In this document: positions 7,788 through 14,623 of the stretch, in pieces
Position numbering within the stretch: the stretch's first letter is position 1
Layout: every line of letters starts with the position of its first letter
NCBI GenBank assembly: GCA_900078375.1
Contig: FLQS01000056.1
Coordinates: 140,850-204,849, forward strand
Direction of reading: 5' to 3'
DNA: 64,000 nt
Source: an uncultured Mycobacterium sp.
GTDB lineage: Bacteria; Actinomycetota; Actinomycetes; Mycobacteriales; Mycobacteriaceae
Notes under the pieces: model-generated
Seen by the model: the letters and a program-made list of their open reading frames with translations, nothing else
Database searches by the model: none
Told to the model about the DNA's origin: nothing
Position numbers and translations under genes: made by a program

Positions 7788-8993
7788 TTACTTGCTGGCC
7801 GTACCGGGCCTGCCGGACTTGGCCGACGAGCCCTTCTTGCCGGCGCCGGCATTCGATCCCGCCTTAGTGTCGCTCGACGAGGAATCGGAACCGCCGGTGG
7901 CCGAAGCAGCCGGGCTGGCCTTCGCGCCAGTGGCCGTGGAACCGCTGCTGCCAGTCGAGGATTCGGCCGCAGCAGGCACCGCGGTGGTATCGGCTGCGGT
8001 GGACGCAGCCACGCTCTCCGAGGCCGCCTTGGCGGCACCACGTGCCGACCCCGCCGTGCCGAGAGCCTTCGGAGCGGCGGTCGTCAGGGTGACCGACTTA
8101 GCAGCGGTGGGCACCGCCGCCGCGGCACTGGAGGACGCCGCCGCGGGCGGCGGGGTGGCTCCGATCGCTTGGGCGATGACGTCCCGCAGCGCAATCAGGC
8201 TGGAGATCGGTCCGCTGGCCAGGAACCCGAAGTTGGGGTCGTAGGGCGTCAGGAGGCCCGGGGCAGGCAGGAATCCGAGGATCGTGCCCGAACCGTTGAG
8301 GAAGCCGTCAACCAGATTTGCGGGAAGATTTACCAGAGTGTTGATGACGGCACCCGGGTCGCGGGCGACCACTCCGTCGTACACATCCTGCGTAGCCTGC
8401 ACGGCGGCGTTGATCGTCGACACCAGCGGGAACGTCATGGGCAGGATGACCTGGAACACCGCGTCGGGCAGTGTGGCGAACGCCTTGGCGAAGTTGTTCA
8501 CCGTGCTGACCAAGGGGCGCGTCGAATCGGACACGGCCTGAACGGCCGCCAACGCGAGCGGGATCACGATCTGGTTGTTGAAGGTGTCGAAGGCACCCAC
8601 GATGTCACCGCTTTGGAGCTGGCCGCGAGCGGTAGCGATCGCACCCGGGATGCCGTCGAAGATCAGCTTGAGGGTTGCCGCACCGCTATTAAAGGCCGTC
8701 TGCAAGGCCTTCAGGCTGGCGATCTGGTTGGCGACGATCTGGCTGAGGATCGGGGCGGGACTGGCGGCGATCTGTTGACCGATCGCACCGAGATTTGCTG
8801 CGGACTTCTGGAAAACCTGTACCCAGTTCTCGATCGGGTTTACCGCGGCGCTGAGCTCGACGCTGACCGACGACACCGTTCGCTGCATCGCCTGGCCGGC
8901 GGGCATCGGCGGCGCCAGCGGCGAAATCGCGATCACACTCGCTCCCAAGAGCGCTACACCAGCGGTGGCGTACGGACGAACAGCAGCGTTCAT
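7788..8993 (-). CDS. secreted GjpA-like (outer-membrane porin GjpA family) protein
   Basis: This 401-residue protein starts with a basic N-terminus and a hydrophobic signal segment (residues about 8-32, ending SPLAPPMPAGQA). A region of about 240 residues follows, made of amphipathic, Ala/Val/Asn-rich repeats with many short hydrophobic helices. The last 120 residues are low-complexity Ala/Ser/Thr/Gly with a Lys-rich tail. The N-terminus RPYATAGVALLGASVIAISP is typical of a mycobacterial family annotated after the Gordonia porin GjpA; porin activity in mycobacteria is by name transfer only. Export by Sec is likely. A palindrome lies 51 bp upstream. The ATG at 8993 has GGAGAG upstream. Confidence 0.7.
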   Translation of the reverse strand: MNAAVRPYATAGVALLGASVIAISPLAPPMPAGQAMQRTVSSVSVELSAAVNPIENWVQVFQKSAANLGAIGQQIAASPAPILSQIVANQIASLKALQTAFNSGAATLKLIFDGIPGAIATARGQLQSGDIVGAFDTFNNQIVIPLALAAVQAVSDSTRPLVSTVNNFAKAFATLPDAVFQVILPMTFPLVSTINAAVQATQDVYDGVVARDPGAVINTLVNLPANLVDGFLNGSGTILGFLPAPGLLTPYDPNFGFLASGPISSLIALRDVIAQAIGATPPPAAASSSAAAAVPTAAKSVTLTTAAPKALGTAGSARGAAKAASESVAASTAADTTAVPAAAESSTGSSGSTATGAKASPAASATGGSDSSSSDTKAGSNAGAGKKGSSAKSGRPGTASK

Positions 8994-9043
8994 AACTCTC
9001 CTTCGACTGAAAATTGCCCCCTAAGCGCCAAAAGGTACCGCAC

Positions 9044-9059
9044 CTTACTCGTCAGTAAG
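9044..9059. promoter_or_regulatory. palindrome upstream of GjpA-like gene
   Basis: CTTACT-CGTC-AGTAAG is a perfect 6-bp inverted repeat with a 4-nt spacer, about 50 bp before the GjpA-like start codon. TTACTnnnnAGTAA is the form of many TetR-family operators in mycobacteria. A degraded TetR gene lies 450 bp away, but which regulator binds here is unknown. Confidence 0.4.
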
Positions 9060-9215
9060 TAGTGGTTCCGGAAACTTCTTTTGACCCCGGAAGCAACCCA
9101 GATAGCTGGGCTACATTCTTGACGTGCGCGGTGTACGCACTGTTCACGTCACTATTGACAGCTTCGGAACGTTGCCAGCCGATGAACGACTGGGGGTGAT
9201 CAGCTACCTTTTCCG

Positions 9216-9249
9216 ACCGATTATCTTACTTGCGGGTAAGATAATCGGT
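9216..9249. repeat. perfect 14-bp inverted repeat
   Basis: ACCGATTATCTTAC, a 6-nt loop TTGCGG, and the exact reverse complement form a 34-bp AT-rich hairpin. It lies in the 500-bp gap between the GjpA-like gene and the TetR remnant. It ends in no T run, so an operator or an insertion trace is as likely as a terminator. No gene is assigned to this gap. Confidence 0.6.
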
Positions 9250-9502
9250 TTGCTGAGACCGTCGGCTAAGTTACTTTTCGGTACCATAACCAGGCTTATG
9301 TTAATTTCAGACTGTTTGCGCGCCGTGCCGACAGCGCAGCGGCGGCCGCGGCGGCCGCGGCGGCGGGCTGAAATCGGGCACAGGCCTGCGGGCCCCCTCG
9401 GCCCCGGGCATCCCGTGCGGTCGCCACGCATGTACCGGCGAGTTTGCTGAGTGGCCGAGAATTCATGGCACGCCAACGGGGCGGGCAGGCATACCCGATC
9501 AT

Positions 9503-9690
9503 CGCGGGGGATACAACAGGTTCAGTTCCGCCGACATCGCCGACTTCGTCGGCATCCGGCAAGCGCGCATCCACCATCTCTTCCGGGTCAAGGCCGACCT
9601 GGTGTACGCCTTGGTCTCGCGCTACCGCCCGCAGGCGGCATCCGGGCTGACCAGCGCATCCCTCGCGTCACCACGGAAGGTTGTGGCCGG
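9503..9690 (+). pseudogene. TetR-family regulator remnant (HTH part)
   Basis: The plus-strand frame reads YNRFSSADIADFVGIRQA, then IHHLFRVKADLVYALVSRY. This is the helix-turn-helix of TetR regulators, with the expected F-S-x-x-D-I-A and H-H-x-F-x-x-K-A-D-L positions. There is no start codon with a ribosome-binding site. The ligand-binding domain is absent: the sequence runs into the tRNA 3'-end copy at 9723. I read it as a gene cut by insertion at that point. Confidence 0.6.
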
Positions 9691-9722
9691 CGGTGAAGAG
9701 GCGTCGGGCACGTCGGTAGTGA

Positions 9723-9770
9723 GTGCCCCCGGTCGAACTCGAACCGACACTTGTGCAGCTGTTGAGTCCC
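9723..9770 (-). repeat. tRNA-Leu 3'-end copy, diverged
   Basis: This copy matches the tRNA acceptor and T arm with two substitutions (A to G in the acceptor strand, G to A in the T stem). It has a 1-nt insertion in the variable loop and weaker similarity continuing through the anticodon stem to about 9770. The orientation is as in the tRNA. It is the most altered copy, and gene remnants lie on both sides. Confidence 0.65.
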
Positions 9771-9847
9771 GCTGGTCGCATTCAGTCCGGATCAGATTGT
9801 TAGGCAAGTCCTTTGAGCATGAGGTTCCAATACAGGATGGGCAGCCC

Positions 9848-10125
9848 TTACTTCTTGAGGTACCAGTACACCCGGTGCGGCGCCGTCGGATCCAGCAACG
9901 GGAACGACGGTTCCAGCTTCAAGTCGTAGTCGAACTCGGCGAGCAACATCGCGTGCGAGGACGTGACGATCGGGCTCGAGGGTGGCCGTCGTAGGACGCC
10001 GGCAGCGGTCGATTCTGCGGGAACGCGTCGACATTGGTGACCACGACGGGAACCTGCGTGCGGATCGCGGCGCCGGTCTTGGAGTTCGGTGACGAACCTG
10101 CGTCGGGGTAGCGCACGTGCTGCAG
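9848..10125 (-). pseudogene. sulfide:quinone-reductase-like flavoprotein, C-terminal remnant
   Basis: The minus strand encodes GAAIRTQVPVVVTNV and then, after a frame change near 9.98 kb, HAMLLAEFDYDLKLEPSF and RVYWYLKK to a TAA stop. This order and wording match the C-terminal part of sulfide:quinone oxidoreductase-type FAD enzymes, whose tail interacts with the membrane. The FAD-binding N-terminal two thirds are missing, and the piece directly abuts the diverged tRNA repeat. The family call is from memory of conserved wording and should be confirmed by a profile search. Confidence 0.5.
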
Positions 10126-10278
10126 GGTGTGCTTGTCCCGATACGCTTACTTCCCGCAGCTACGCATCCTTGGTCTACCCGGTCGCCGAATCCTCGCCTC
10201 CCCCGCCCGCCGGTTCCGCCACCGCGGCGGTCACCGACCCGCACCGCCGGCCATGCCATTGGCGGATTTCTGTAATGC

Positions 10279-10863
10279 TCAGCCGAAGCGCGGCACGACC
10301 AGGTTGGCGAGTTCGATGTCGTCAGCGCGGTCCTGATCGGTCCACGCCCCCTTGATCTGAGCCACCTTGATGCCAATCAACAGTCCGTCCTTCACCGCCA
10401 CGATGCTCTCGGCCGGCCCGAACCAGTAAGCCTCGTACTCAACGCCCTCAACGCGGTTGTCGGCGCGGATCACATTGAAATGATTGACGGGCGCGGTGGG
10501 GTCGGTGGGCACCGGGTAGATCAGGACGGACACCTCCCGTGTGCTGCCGGTGTAGTAGCAGCCGTCGTCGCCCACGGGCAGCGGTGGCGTGGCGTCGAAG
10601 AAGAGCTGTCGCTGGGCGTCATCGCCCGCGTACTTCTTGGCGACTTCCGGAGTAAGCAATTCGCACGCCTGGCGTGTCAGCGCGGCGCCGGCAGGTGCCG
10701 CACTGGTCGGAGATGCGCCTGTCGGCGCCGCGCCCGTCACGCTCGCCGGGGCCGCGCTCGTCACGGTTGTCGCCGGCGGCGGAGAGCTCGGTCTCTGGCA
10801 CCCCGTCATCGCCGCGATGGCTGCGGCACTCATGAACGTTGCCAACAGAATTCGGGTAGACAT
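10279..10863 (-). CDS. lipoprotein, DUF3558-like
   Basis: The 194-residue protein has a lipoprotein signal (hydrophobic segment then MTGC, with Cys at residue 22). A Pro/Ala/Ser/Thr-rich linker to about residue 62 leads to a compact domain starting CELLTPEVAKKYAG and containing CYY. The combination of a lipobox, linker and C-x-L-L-T-x-x-x-A start is that of the DUF3558-type mycobacterial lipoproteins. The function is unknown. Its ATG overlaps the stop of the upstream NHL gene (TGATG), so it is the last gene of a three-gene operon. Confidence 0.75.
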   Translation of the reverse strand: MSTRILLATFMSAAAIAAMTGCQRPSSPPPATTVTSAAPASVTGAAPTGASPTSAAPAGAALTRQACELLTPEVAKKYAGDDAQRQLFFDATPPLPVGDDGCYYTGSTREVSVLIYPVPTDPTAPVNHFNVIRADNRVEGVEYEAYWFGPAESIVAVKDGLLIGIKVAQIKGAWTDQDRADDIELANLVVPRFG

Positions 10864-11762
10864 CAGACCCCCTCGAGCTTGACGATGCGGCGGTTGCCGT
10901 CATCGACTACGTATACCGCGCCTTTGGTGTCGACAGCAACGCTGACGGGACGTTTGAGTCCGGTGAACGGCAGCACCGTTGGCGTGTCCGATCCGGGGTT
11001 GAGTTTCAGTATCCGATCCTTTTGTGCGTCAATCACATACAGCGCGCCCTTCGCGTCGACGGCGATGTTGATGACGCCATTGAGGCCAGGGAACGGCACC
11101 ACCGACGGACTGCTCGCCCCCGGTTCCAGCTTCAGCACACGCTTGCCATTGCCGTCTCCGACGTACAGGTTGCCTGCGGCGTCGAGAGTCATCCCTGCGA
11201 CGATGTTCATGTGCTGGAACGGCAACTCTTCTGGTGTTTTCGACCCGGGCGCCGCCTTGGCCACCTGAACGGCCAGACAGCATCCGCCACCTGAGTCCAC
11301 TCCGCCGCCGTTCGTGCCGTAGACAGTTCCTGCGTCGTCCACCGCCCGAATCGCGCTCCACTTGCCAAGATTGGGCAGTGGTACCACCGTCTGCTCGTCG
11401 GCTCCGTGCGCGAGCTTCACCAGTTTGCTCGGCTCCTGCCCGCCGTCAACGACCCATACCTCGCCGGAAGGATCAGCCATCACGGTGGCGCGCGTGAACG
11501 GCAGCACCTTCTGGGTATTCGATCCGGCAGGTAACTCGAGCACCCGATTGGACCCGTTCCTGGTCGCGTCGATATCGGACACGAACACGTTGCCCCCAGC
11601 ATCGACCGAGACATCGTAGGGCCCGTTCAGGTCAGAGAAGGGGAGCACCGACTGGATGGGCGCCGGAGCCGGCACCTCGCTCGACCTCGACGGGGCGGAC
11701 GCGTGACTGCATCCGGTGACGCCGACTGCGAGCACGAAAAGCGTTGCAATCAGGCGCCTCAT
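10863..11762 (-). CDS. NHL-repeat lipoprotein (short)
   Basis: The 299-residue protein has a lipoprotein signal with the lipobox VTGC (Cys at residue 18). About 250 residues of NHL-type beta-propeller blades follow, recognisable by repeated VAVD-x-x-G-x-V-Y-V-V-D and R-V-L-K-L units. The propeller resembles the extracellular sensor domain of the kinase PknD, but no kinase is present. The second blade pair contains an extra CC insertion (GGGCCLAV). NHL propellers usually bind proteins, peptides or RNA; here an outer-envelope ligand is likely. It overlaps both neighbours through TGATG junctions. Confidence 0.85.
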   Translation of the reverse strand: MRRLIATLFVLAVGVTGCSHASAPSRSSEVPAPAPIQSVLPFSDLNGPYDVSVDAGGNVFVSDIDATRNGSNRVLELPAGSNTQKVLPFTRATVMADPSGEVWVVDGGQEPSKLVKLAHGADEQTVVPLPNLGKWSAIRAVDDAGTVYGTNGGGVDSGGGCCLAVQVAKAAPGSKTPEELPFQHMNIVAGMTLDAAGNLYVGDGNGKRVLKLEPGASSPSVVPFPGLNGVINIAVDAKGALYVIDAQKDRILKLNPGSDTPTVLPFTGLKRPVSVAVDTKGAVYVVDDGNRRIVKLEGV

Positions 11763-13174
11763 CAGTTCGCCGCCATCTTGACGACCCGGCCGAAGCCGCT
11801 GTTGTCGATCACATACACATTGCCTGCGCCGTCGACTGCGACACCCTCGGGTCCGTTGAGACCGGAGAACCGCAGCTCGGTCGAGTCGGTCGATCCGGCG
11901 GCCCTCTTGAAGACCTGTCGGTTGATGGTGTCGGCCACAAAGATGTCACCGGCGGCATCCACGGCGAAGCCGCCGTCCAGTCCACCGATCGCGAGCGTGC
12001 TCTGATCGTTCGTACCGGCCGCGATCTTCACGACCCGGTGGTTGCGCGAGTCAGCGACGTAGACATTGCCTGCGCCGTCCGCTTCCACACCGTCGGGATA
12101 TGTCAGGTCCGCGCTGAGCGGTATCACCGTCTGCTCGTTCGATCCCGCAGGCAGCTTCACCACTCGCGCAGCGCGGTCGGTGACATAAACGTCGCCGTCG
12201 TTGTCGACCGCGACATGTTGGGGGTGGTCCAGGCCGGTGAAGGGCAGTGCCGTCGGGTCGTTCGACCCGGCCGCCAACTTCAGTACGCGGTTGCCGGCGA
12301 AATCGACGACGTAGACATTGCCCGCGCGGTCCACAGCCACATCGTTGACACCCTTCAGCTTGATGGGCAACTCCGACTGGCTAGCCGAACCGGCAGCCAA
12401 CTTGAGTACACGCCCCTGCTCGCCGAGATAGATGTTCCCGTCCTTGTCCGCCGCAATGCTGCTGGGATACGTCGTGCCCGTGAACGGCACGACGGACTGC
12501 CGGTTCGTCGGCGCGGGCGGCGCCTCCCTGGGCGAGTCCTTCACCGCGGTGAAAGGCAGATCTGCCTTGCCGATCTCGACGAGCCGATCGGGCATGACCG
12601 CGATCGACTCCACACTCCCCTTGCCCGCTGTCATCGAAGAGTCAAGCGCGACTCGGTATTTCAGCGTTACGGTCTTGCCCTTGAGCAGCGGTTGCATGTC
12701 GGTGTATCCGCCGAGGAAATCCATTCCGGTGGTGATGACCCCGCCCTTCAACGGAACCCATCTGCCGGTGGCCGAGTCGAAGCGGTCGACGTGGCCCTCG
12801 GGCAGTCCCATCGGGTTGGTCGCGCAGCTGCATTTCGTCAACACCGTCGTGACTCCGACGTTGGGATAGTCGACCGGCGAGTTGTTGCAGAGCGTCACGT
12901 CGACCTCCACCGGCGGGTCGCCGGGCTTGACGGTGCCCGACGGGATGCCGGTCATGATGACGGAGATCCTGGCCTCGGCAGGGACCGGGCGGTACTCCTC
13001 GGCAGCCGGCATCGGCGCGCTGGCGGGGTCGACCTCGCACCCGCCGACCTGGGCGGCAGCCGTCGTGGTCGAGGTGGTCGGTGCGGAGTGGGGCCCATTC
13101 GAGGAGCACCCGACGAGGGCAATGGTCGCCGCGGCGGTCGCGGTTGCCATCAGTGCGAGCTTCGAGATTCTCAT
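11762..13174 (-). CDS. NHL-repeat lipoprotein (long, two domains)
   Basis: The 470-residue protein begins with a signal peptide and lipobox LVGC (Cys at residue 23). A Thr/Ser linker comes first. A domain of about 150 residues with CEVDP, VTLCNNSPVDYPNVGV and KCSCAT follows; it looks like an immunoglobulin-like or DUF4232-like fold. Residues about 205-470 form an NHL propeller with six blades of the type VAVDxAGNVYVVD. The ATG at 13174 is preferred over upstream starts because it begins the signal peptide and has AAGGACAAGG upstream. It is the first gene of the operon with the shorter NHL lipoprotein and the DUF3558-like lipoprotein. Confidence 0.85.
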   Translation of the reverse strand: MRISKLALMATATAAATIALVGCSSNGPHSAPTTSTTTAAAQVGGCEVDPASAPMPAAEEYRPVPAEARISVIMTGIPSGTVKPGDPPVEVDVTLCNNSPVDYPNVGVTTVLTKCSCATNPMGLPEGHVDRFDSATGRWVPLKGGVITTGMDFLGGYTDMQPLLKGKTVTLKYRVALDSSMTAGKGSVESIAVMPDRLVEIGKADLPFTAVKDSPREAPPAPTNRQSVVPFTGTTYPSSIAADKDGNIYLGEQGRVLKLAAGSASQSELPIKLKGVNDVAVDRAGNVYVVDFAGNRVLKLAAGSNDPTALPFTGLDHPQHVAVDNDGDVYVTDRAARVVKLPAGSNEQTVIPLSADLTYPDGVEADGAGNVYVADSRNHRVVKIAAGTNDQSTLAIGGLDGGFAVDAAGDIFVADTINRQVFKRAAGSTDSTELRFSGLNGPEGVAVDGAGNVYVIDNSGFGRVVKMAAN

Positions 13175-13360
13175 GCCTTGTCCTTGGTCAGTGACGATGT
13201 CTCCGCACAGGCTGCAGTGCTCCTCTTGGCGCTTTCTTGGTGCCGTCGAGCGTAGTCTGCGCCGCAGGTCGGGCCAGGCGGTCCGCGCGCCAAGAATCCG
13301 CCAAGCGTCGCCATGAACCGTGTTTCCAACGCAAACACCGACCCGCAAGGAAACCAACAC

Positions 13361-13720
13361 ATGTTCACCTCACGCATCACCAAGCCGGCCATCGCAGCGG
13401 GCGTGATCGGCCTGGCCGCGCTGCTCGCCGCGGGCACGGCCAACGCCGAGACCGCCGACGATCAGTTCGTCGGCGCGCTGCAACAGCAGGGCATCGGCTT
13501 CGGCAGCCCGGAGTCAGCCATCAAGGTCGCCCACCACGCGTGCGACGCGCTCGGCGCGGGCATGGAGCCCAGCGACATCAGCAGCAACATCGCAGGCGCG
13601 AACGGCCACATCGATCGACAGACCGCCCTGGTCATCGTCGTCGACGCGGCGATGGCGTACTGCCCGCAGTTCGTGCATCAGATGGCGAACGGCGCGACGG
13701 TCGTCGGACCAAATCACTGA
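13361..13720 (+). CDS. DUF732 secreted protein
   Basis: The 119-residue protein has a Sec signal peptide (cleavage likely after TANA, residue 28). A small DUF732 domain with two conserved Cys (HHACDALGAG and MAYCPQF) follows, which probably form a disulfide. DUF732 proteins are abundant in mycobacteria and have no established function. The ATG at 13361 has AAGGA 10 nt upstream; the earlier ATG at 13313 would add a non-signal extension. The gene is divergent from the NHL lipoprotein operon. Confidence 0.85.
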   Translation: MFTSRITKPAIAAGVIGLAALLAAGTANAETADDQFVGALQQQGIGFGSPESAIKVAHHACDALGAGMEPSDISSNIAGANGHIDRQTALVIVVDAAMAYCPQFVHQMANGATVVGPNH

Positions 13721-13775
13721 CGCGCCAACACAAAAGGCGCGGAAGCGTCCGGGGCCTGTCGCATTCGAAGCGAAT

Positions 13776-13958
13776 TTAGAAAGCCGCCTCGTCCAGTTCC
13801 ATGCTGGCACCGGCGTCGAGCGCCTCGATGGCCCACCGCGGCATCCCGCTGCAGTAGCCGAGAACCAGGTCAGCGAGTCAGGAGGCGCACCGAACCGAGG
13901 TCGACCTTGTACAGCTCGGCGGGGTTCTCCTGCGCGGCCTTCACGCCGCCGGTCAGCT
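13776..13958 (-). pseudogene. unassigned coding remnant beside tRNA
   Basis: Two minus-strand segments look like real protein sequence in different frames: GGVKAAQENPAELYKVDL, and after a break near 13.88 kb, GYCSGMPRWAIEALDAGA to a TAA at 13776. Neither has a start codon or ribosome-binding site. I do not recognise the family. The position directly next to the tRNA 3' end fits a gene fragment left by insertion or deletion at the attachment site. Confidence 0.3.
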
Positions 13959-13974
13959 ACCAGCCCAAATAAGG

Positions 13975-14048
13975 TGCCCCCAGTCGGACTCGAACCGACA
14001 CTGTGCGGATTTTAAGTCCGCTGCCTCTGCCAATTGGGCTATGGGGGC
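13975..14048 (-). tRNA. tRNA-Leu (anticodon UAA)
   Basis: The 74-nt sequence folds into a full cloverleaf. A 7-bp acceptor (GCCCCCA/TGGGGGC), a short D arm with GG in the loop, the anticodon stem GCGGA/TCCGC around CTTAAAA, and the T arm GTCGG-TTCGAGT-CCGAC are all present. The anticodon TAA reads UUA. CCA is not encoded. The variable loop is short (about 5 nt), whereas bacterial leucine tRNAs normally have a long variable arm, so the charging identity is worth checking. Three partial copies of its 3' end lie further left. Confidence 0.9.
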
Positions 14049-14142
14049 TTCGCTGGCACGAGGGTATTCGATCGTCGCGCAGCCGGGACCATCGGCGTCG
14101 GTAGCGTGGACTCCTCACCCCATACCCATATAAGGAGCGTCC

Positions 14143-14553
14143 ATGGCGGTCACGTTGATCAATCCCAATGGCTTGCCCAACCTCGGTCTGTACCAGCAAG
14201 TTGCCGTGGCCACCGGAGCGCGTCTGGTGTTTGTCGCCGGCCAGGTGGCGCGCACCGCGGACGGCGCCCAGGTGGGCGAAGGTGACCTCGCCGCGCAAGT
14301 CGAACAGTGCTATCGCAACCTCCACACCGCGCTGGCCGCCGCCGGCGCAACCTTCGACGATGTGGTGAAACTGACTGTCTATCTGGTGGATTGGACTCCA
14401 GACAAGATGGAACCGTTCATGCAGGGAGCCGCACGCGCGTTCGAGGCATTGGGGATACCCGCGCCCACGCCACCGTTGACCGGTATCGGCGTCGCCGCCC
14501 TCGCCGAACCGGATCTGCTCGTCGAGATCGAGGCCACCGCCGTCGTCGATTAA
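14143..14553 (+). CDS. RidA/YjgF-family enamine/imine deaminase
   Basis: The 136-residue protein has the RidA fold signature: GARLVFVAGQVA at residues 26-37, a central V-K-L-T-V-Y-L-V-D strand, and the closing PPLTGIGVAALAEPDLLVEI segment. RidA proteins form trimers that hydrolyse reactive 2-aminoacrylate-type enamines released by PLP enzymes. The usual substrate-binding Arg near the C-terminus (xRxxVEIE region) is not obvious, so activity may differ. The ATG at 14143 has AAGGAG 7 nt upstream. The gene stands alone between the tRNA and a strong terminator. Confidence 0.85.
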   Translation: MAVTLINPNGLPNLGLYQQVAVATGARLVFVAGQVARTADGAQVGEGDLAAQVEQCYRNLHTALAAAGATFDDVVKLTVYLVDWTPDKMEPFMQGAARAFEALGIPAPTPPLTGIGVAALAEPDLLVEIEATAVVD

Positions 14554-14575
14554 GACGTCAACCGCCGTGACACAG

Positions 14576-14614
14576 CACGACACCCCGGGGGAAGGGGCCA
14601 CCCGGGGTGTCGTG
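14576..14614. terminator. bidirectional terminator between ridA-like gene and dctA
   Basis: A perfect 14-bp inverted repeat (CACGACACCCCGGG and its complement, 11-nt loop) lies between two convergent genes, 22 bp after one stop and 9 bp after the other. It can serve both transcripts. Confidence 0.75.
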
Positions 14615-14623
14615 AGCCGCGAT

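Noticed and set aside
9338..9370. GCGGCCGCG tandem stretch as a functional repeat
   Set aside because: Short low-complexity run expected by chance in GC-rich DNA; no gene or symmetry attached.
3529..9770. The three tRNA-like repeats as true tRNA genes
   Set aside because: Each lacks the 5' acceptor strand, D arm and anticodon arm needed for a cloverleaf.
9792..10376. Minus-strand frame of 194 residues overlapping the DUF3558-like gene
   Set aside because: It mixes out-of-frame parts of the lipoprotein gene and the flavoenzyme remnant; no start signal.
11762..13360. Longer version of the first NHL lipoprotein starting at 13360
   Set aside because: The extension removes the signal peptide from the N-terminus and overlaps the promoter and start of the DUF732 gene.
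3480..14000. Integrase or phage genes expected for a tRNA-linked island
   Set aside because: No tyrosine or serine recombinase motifs were seen on either strand; only gene remnants and ordinary genes.
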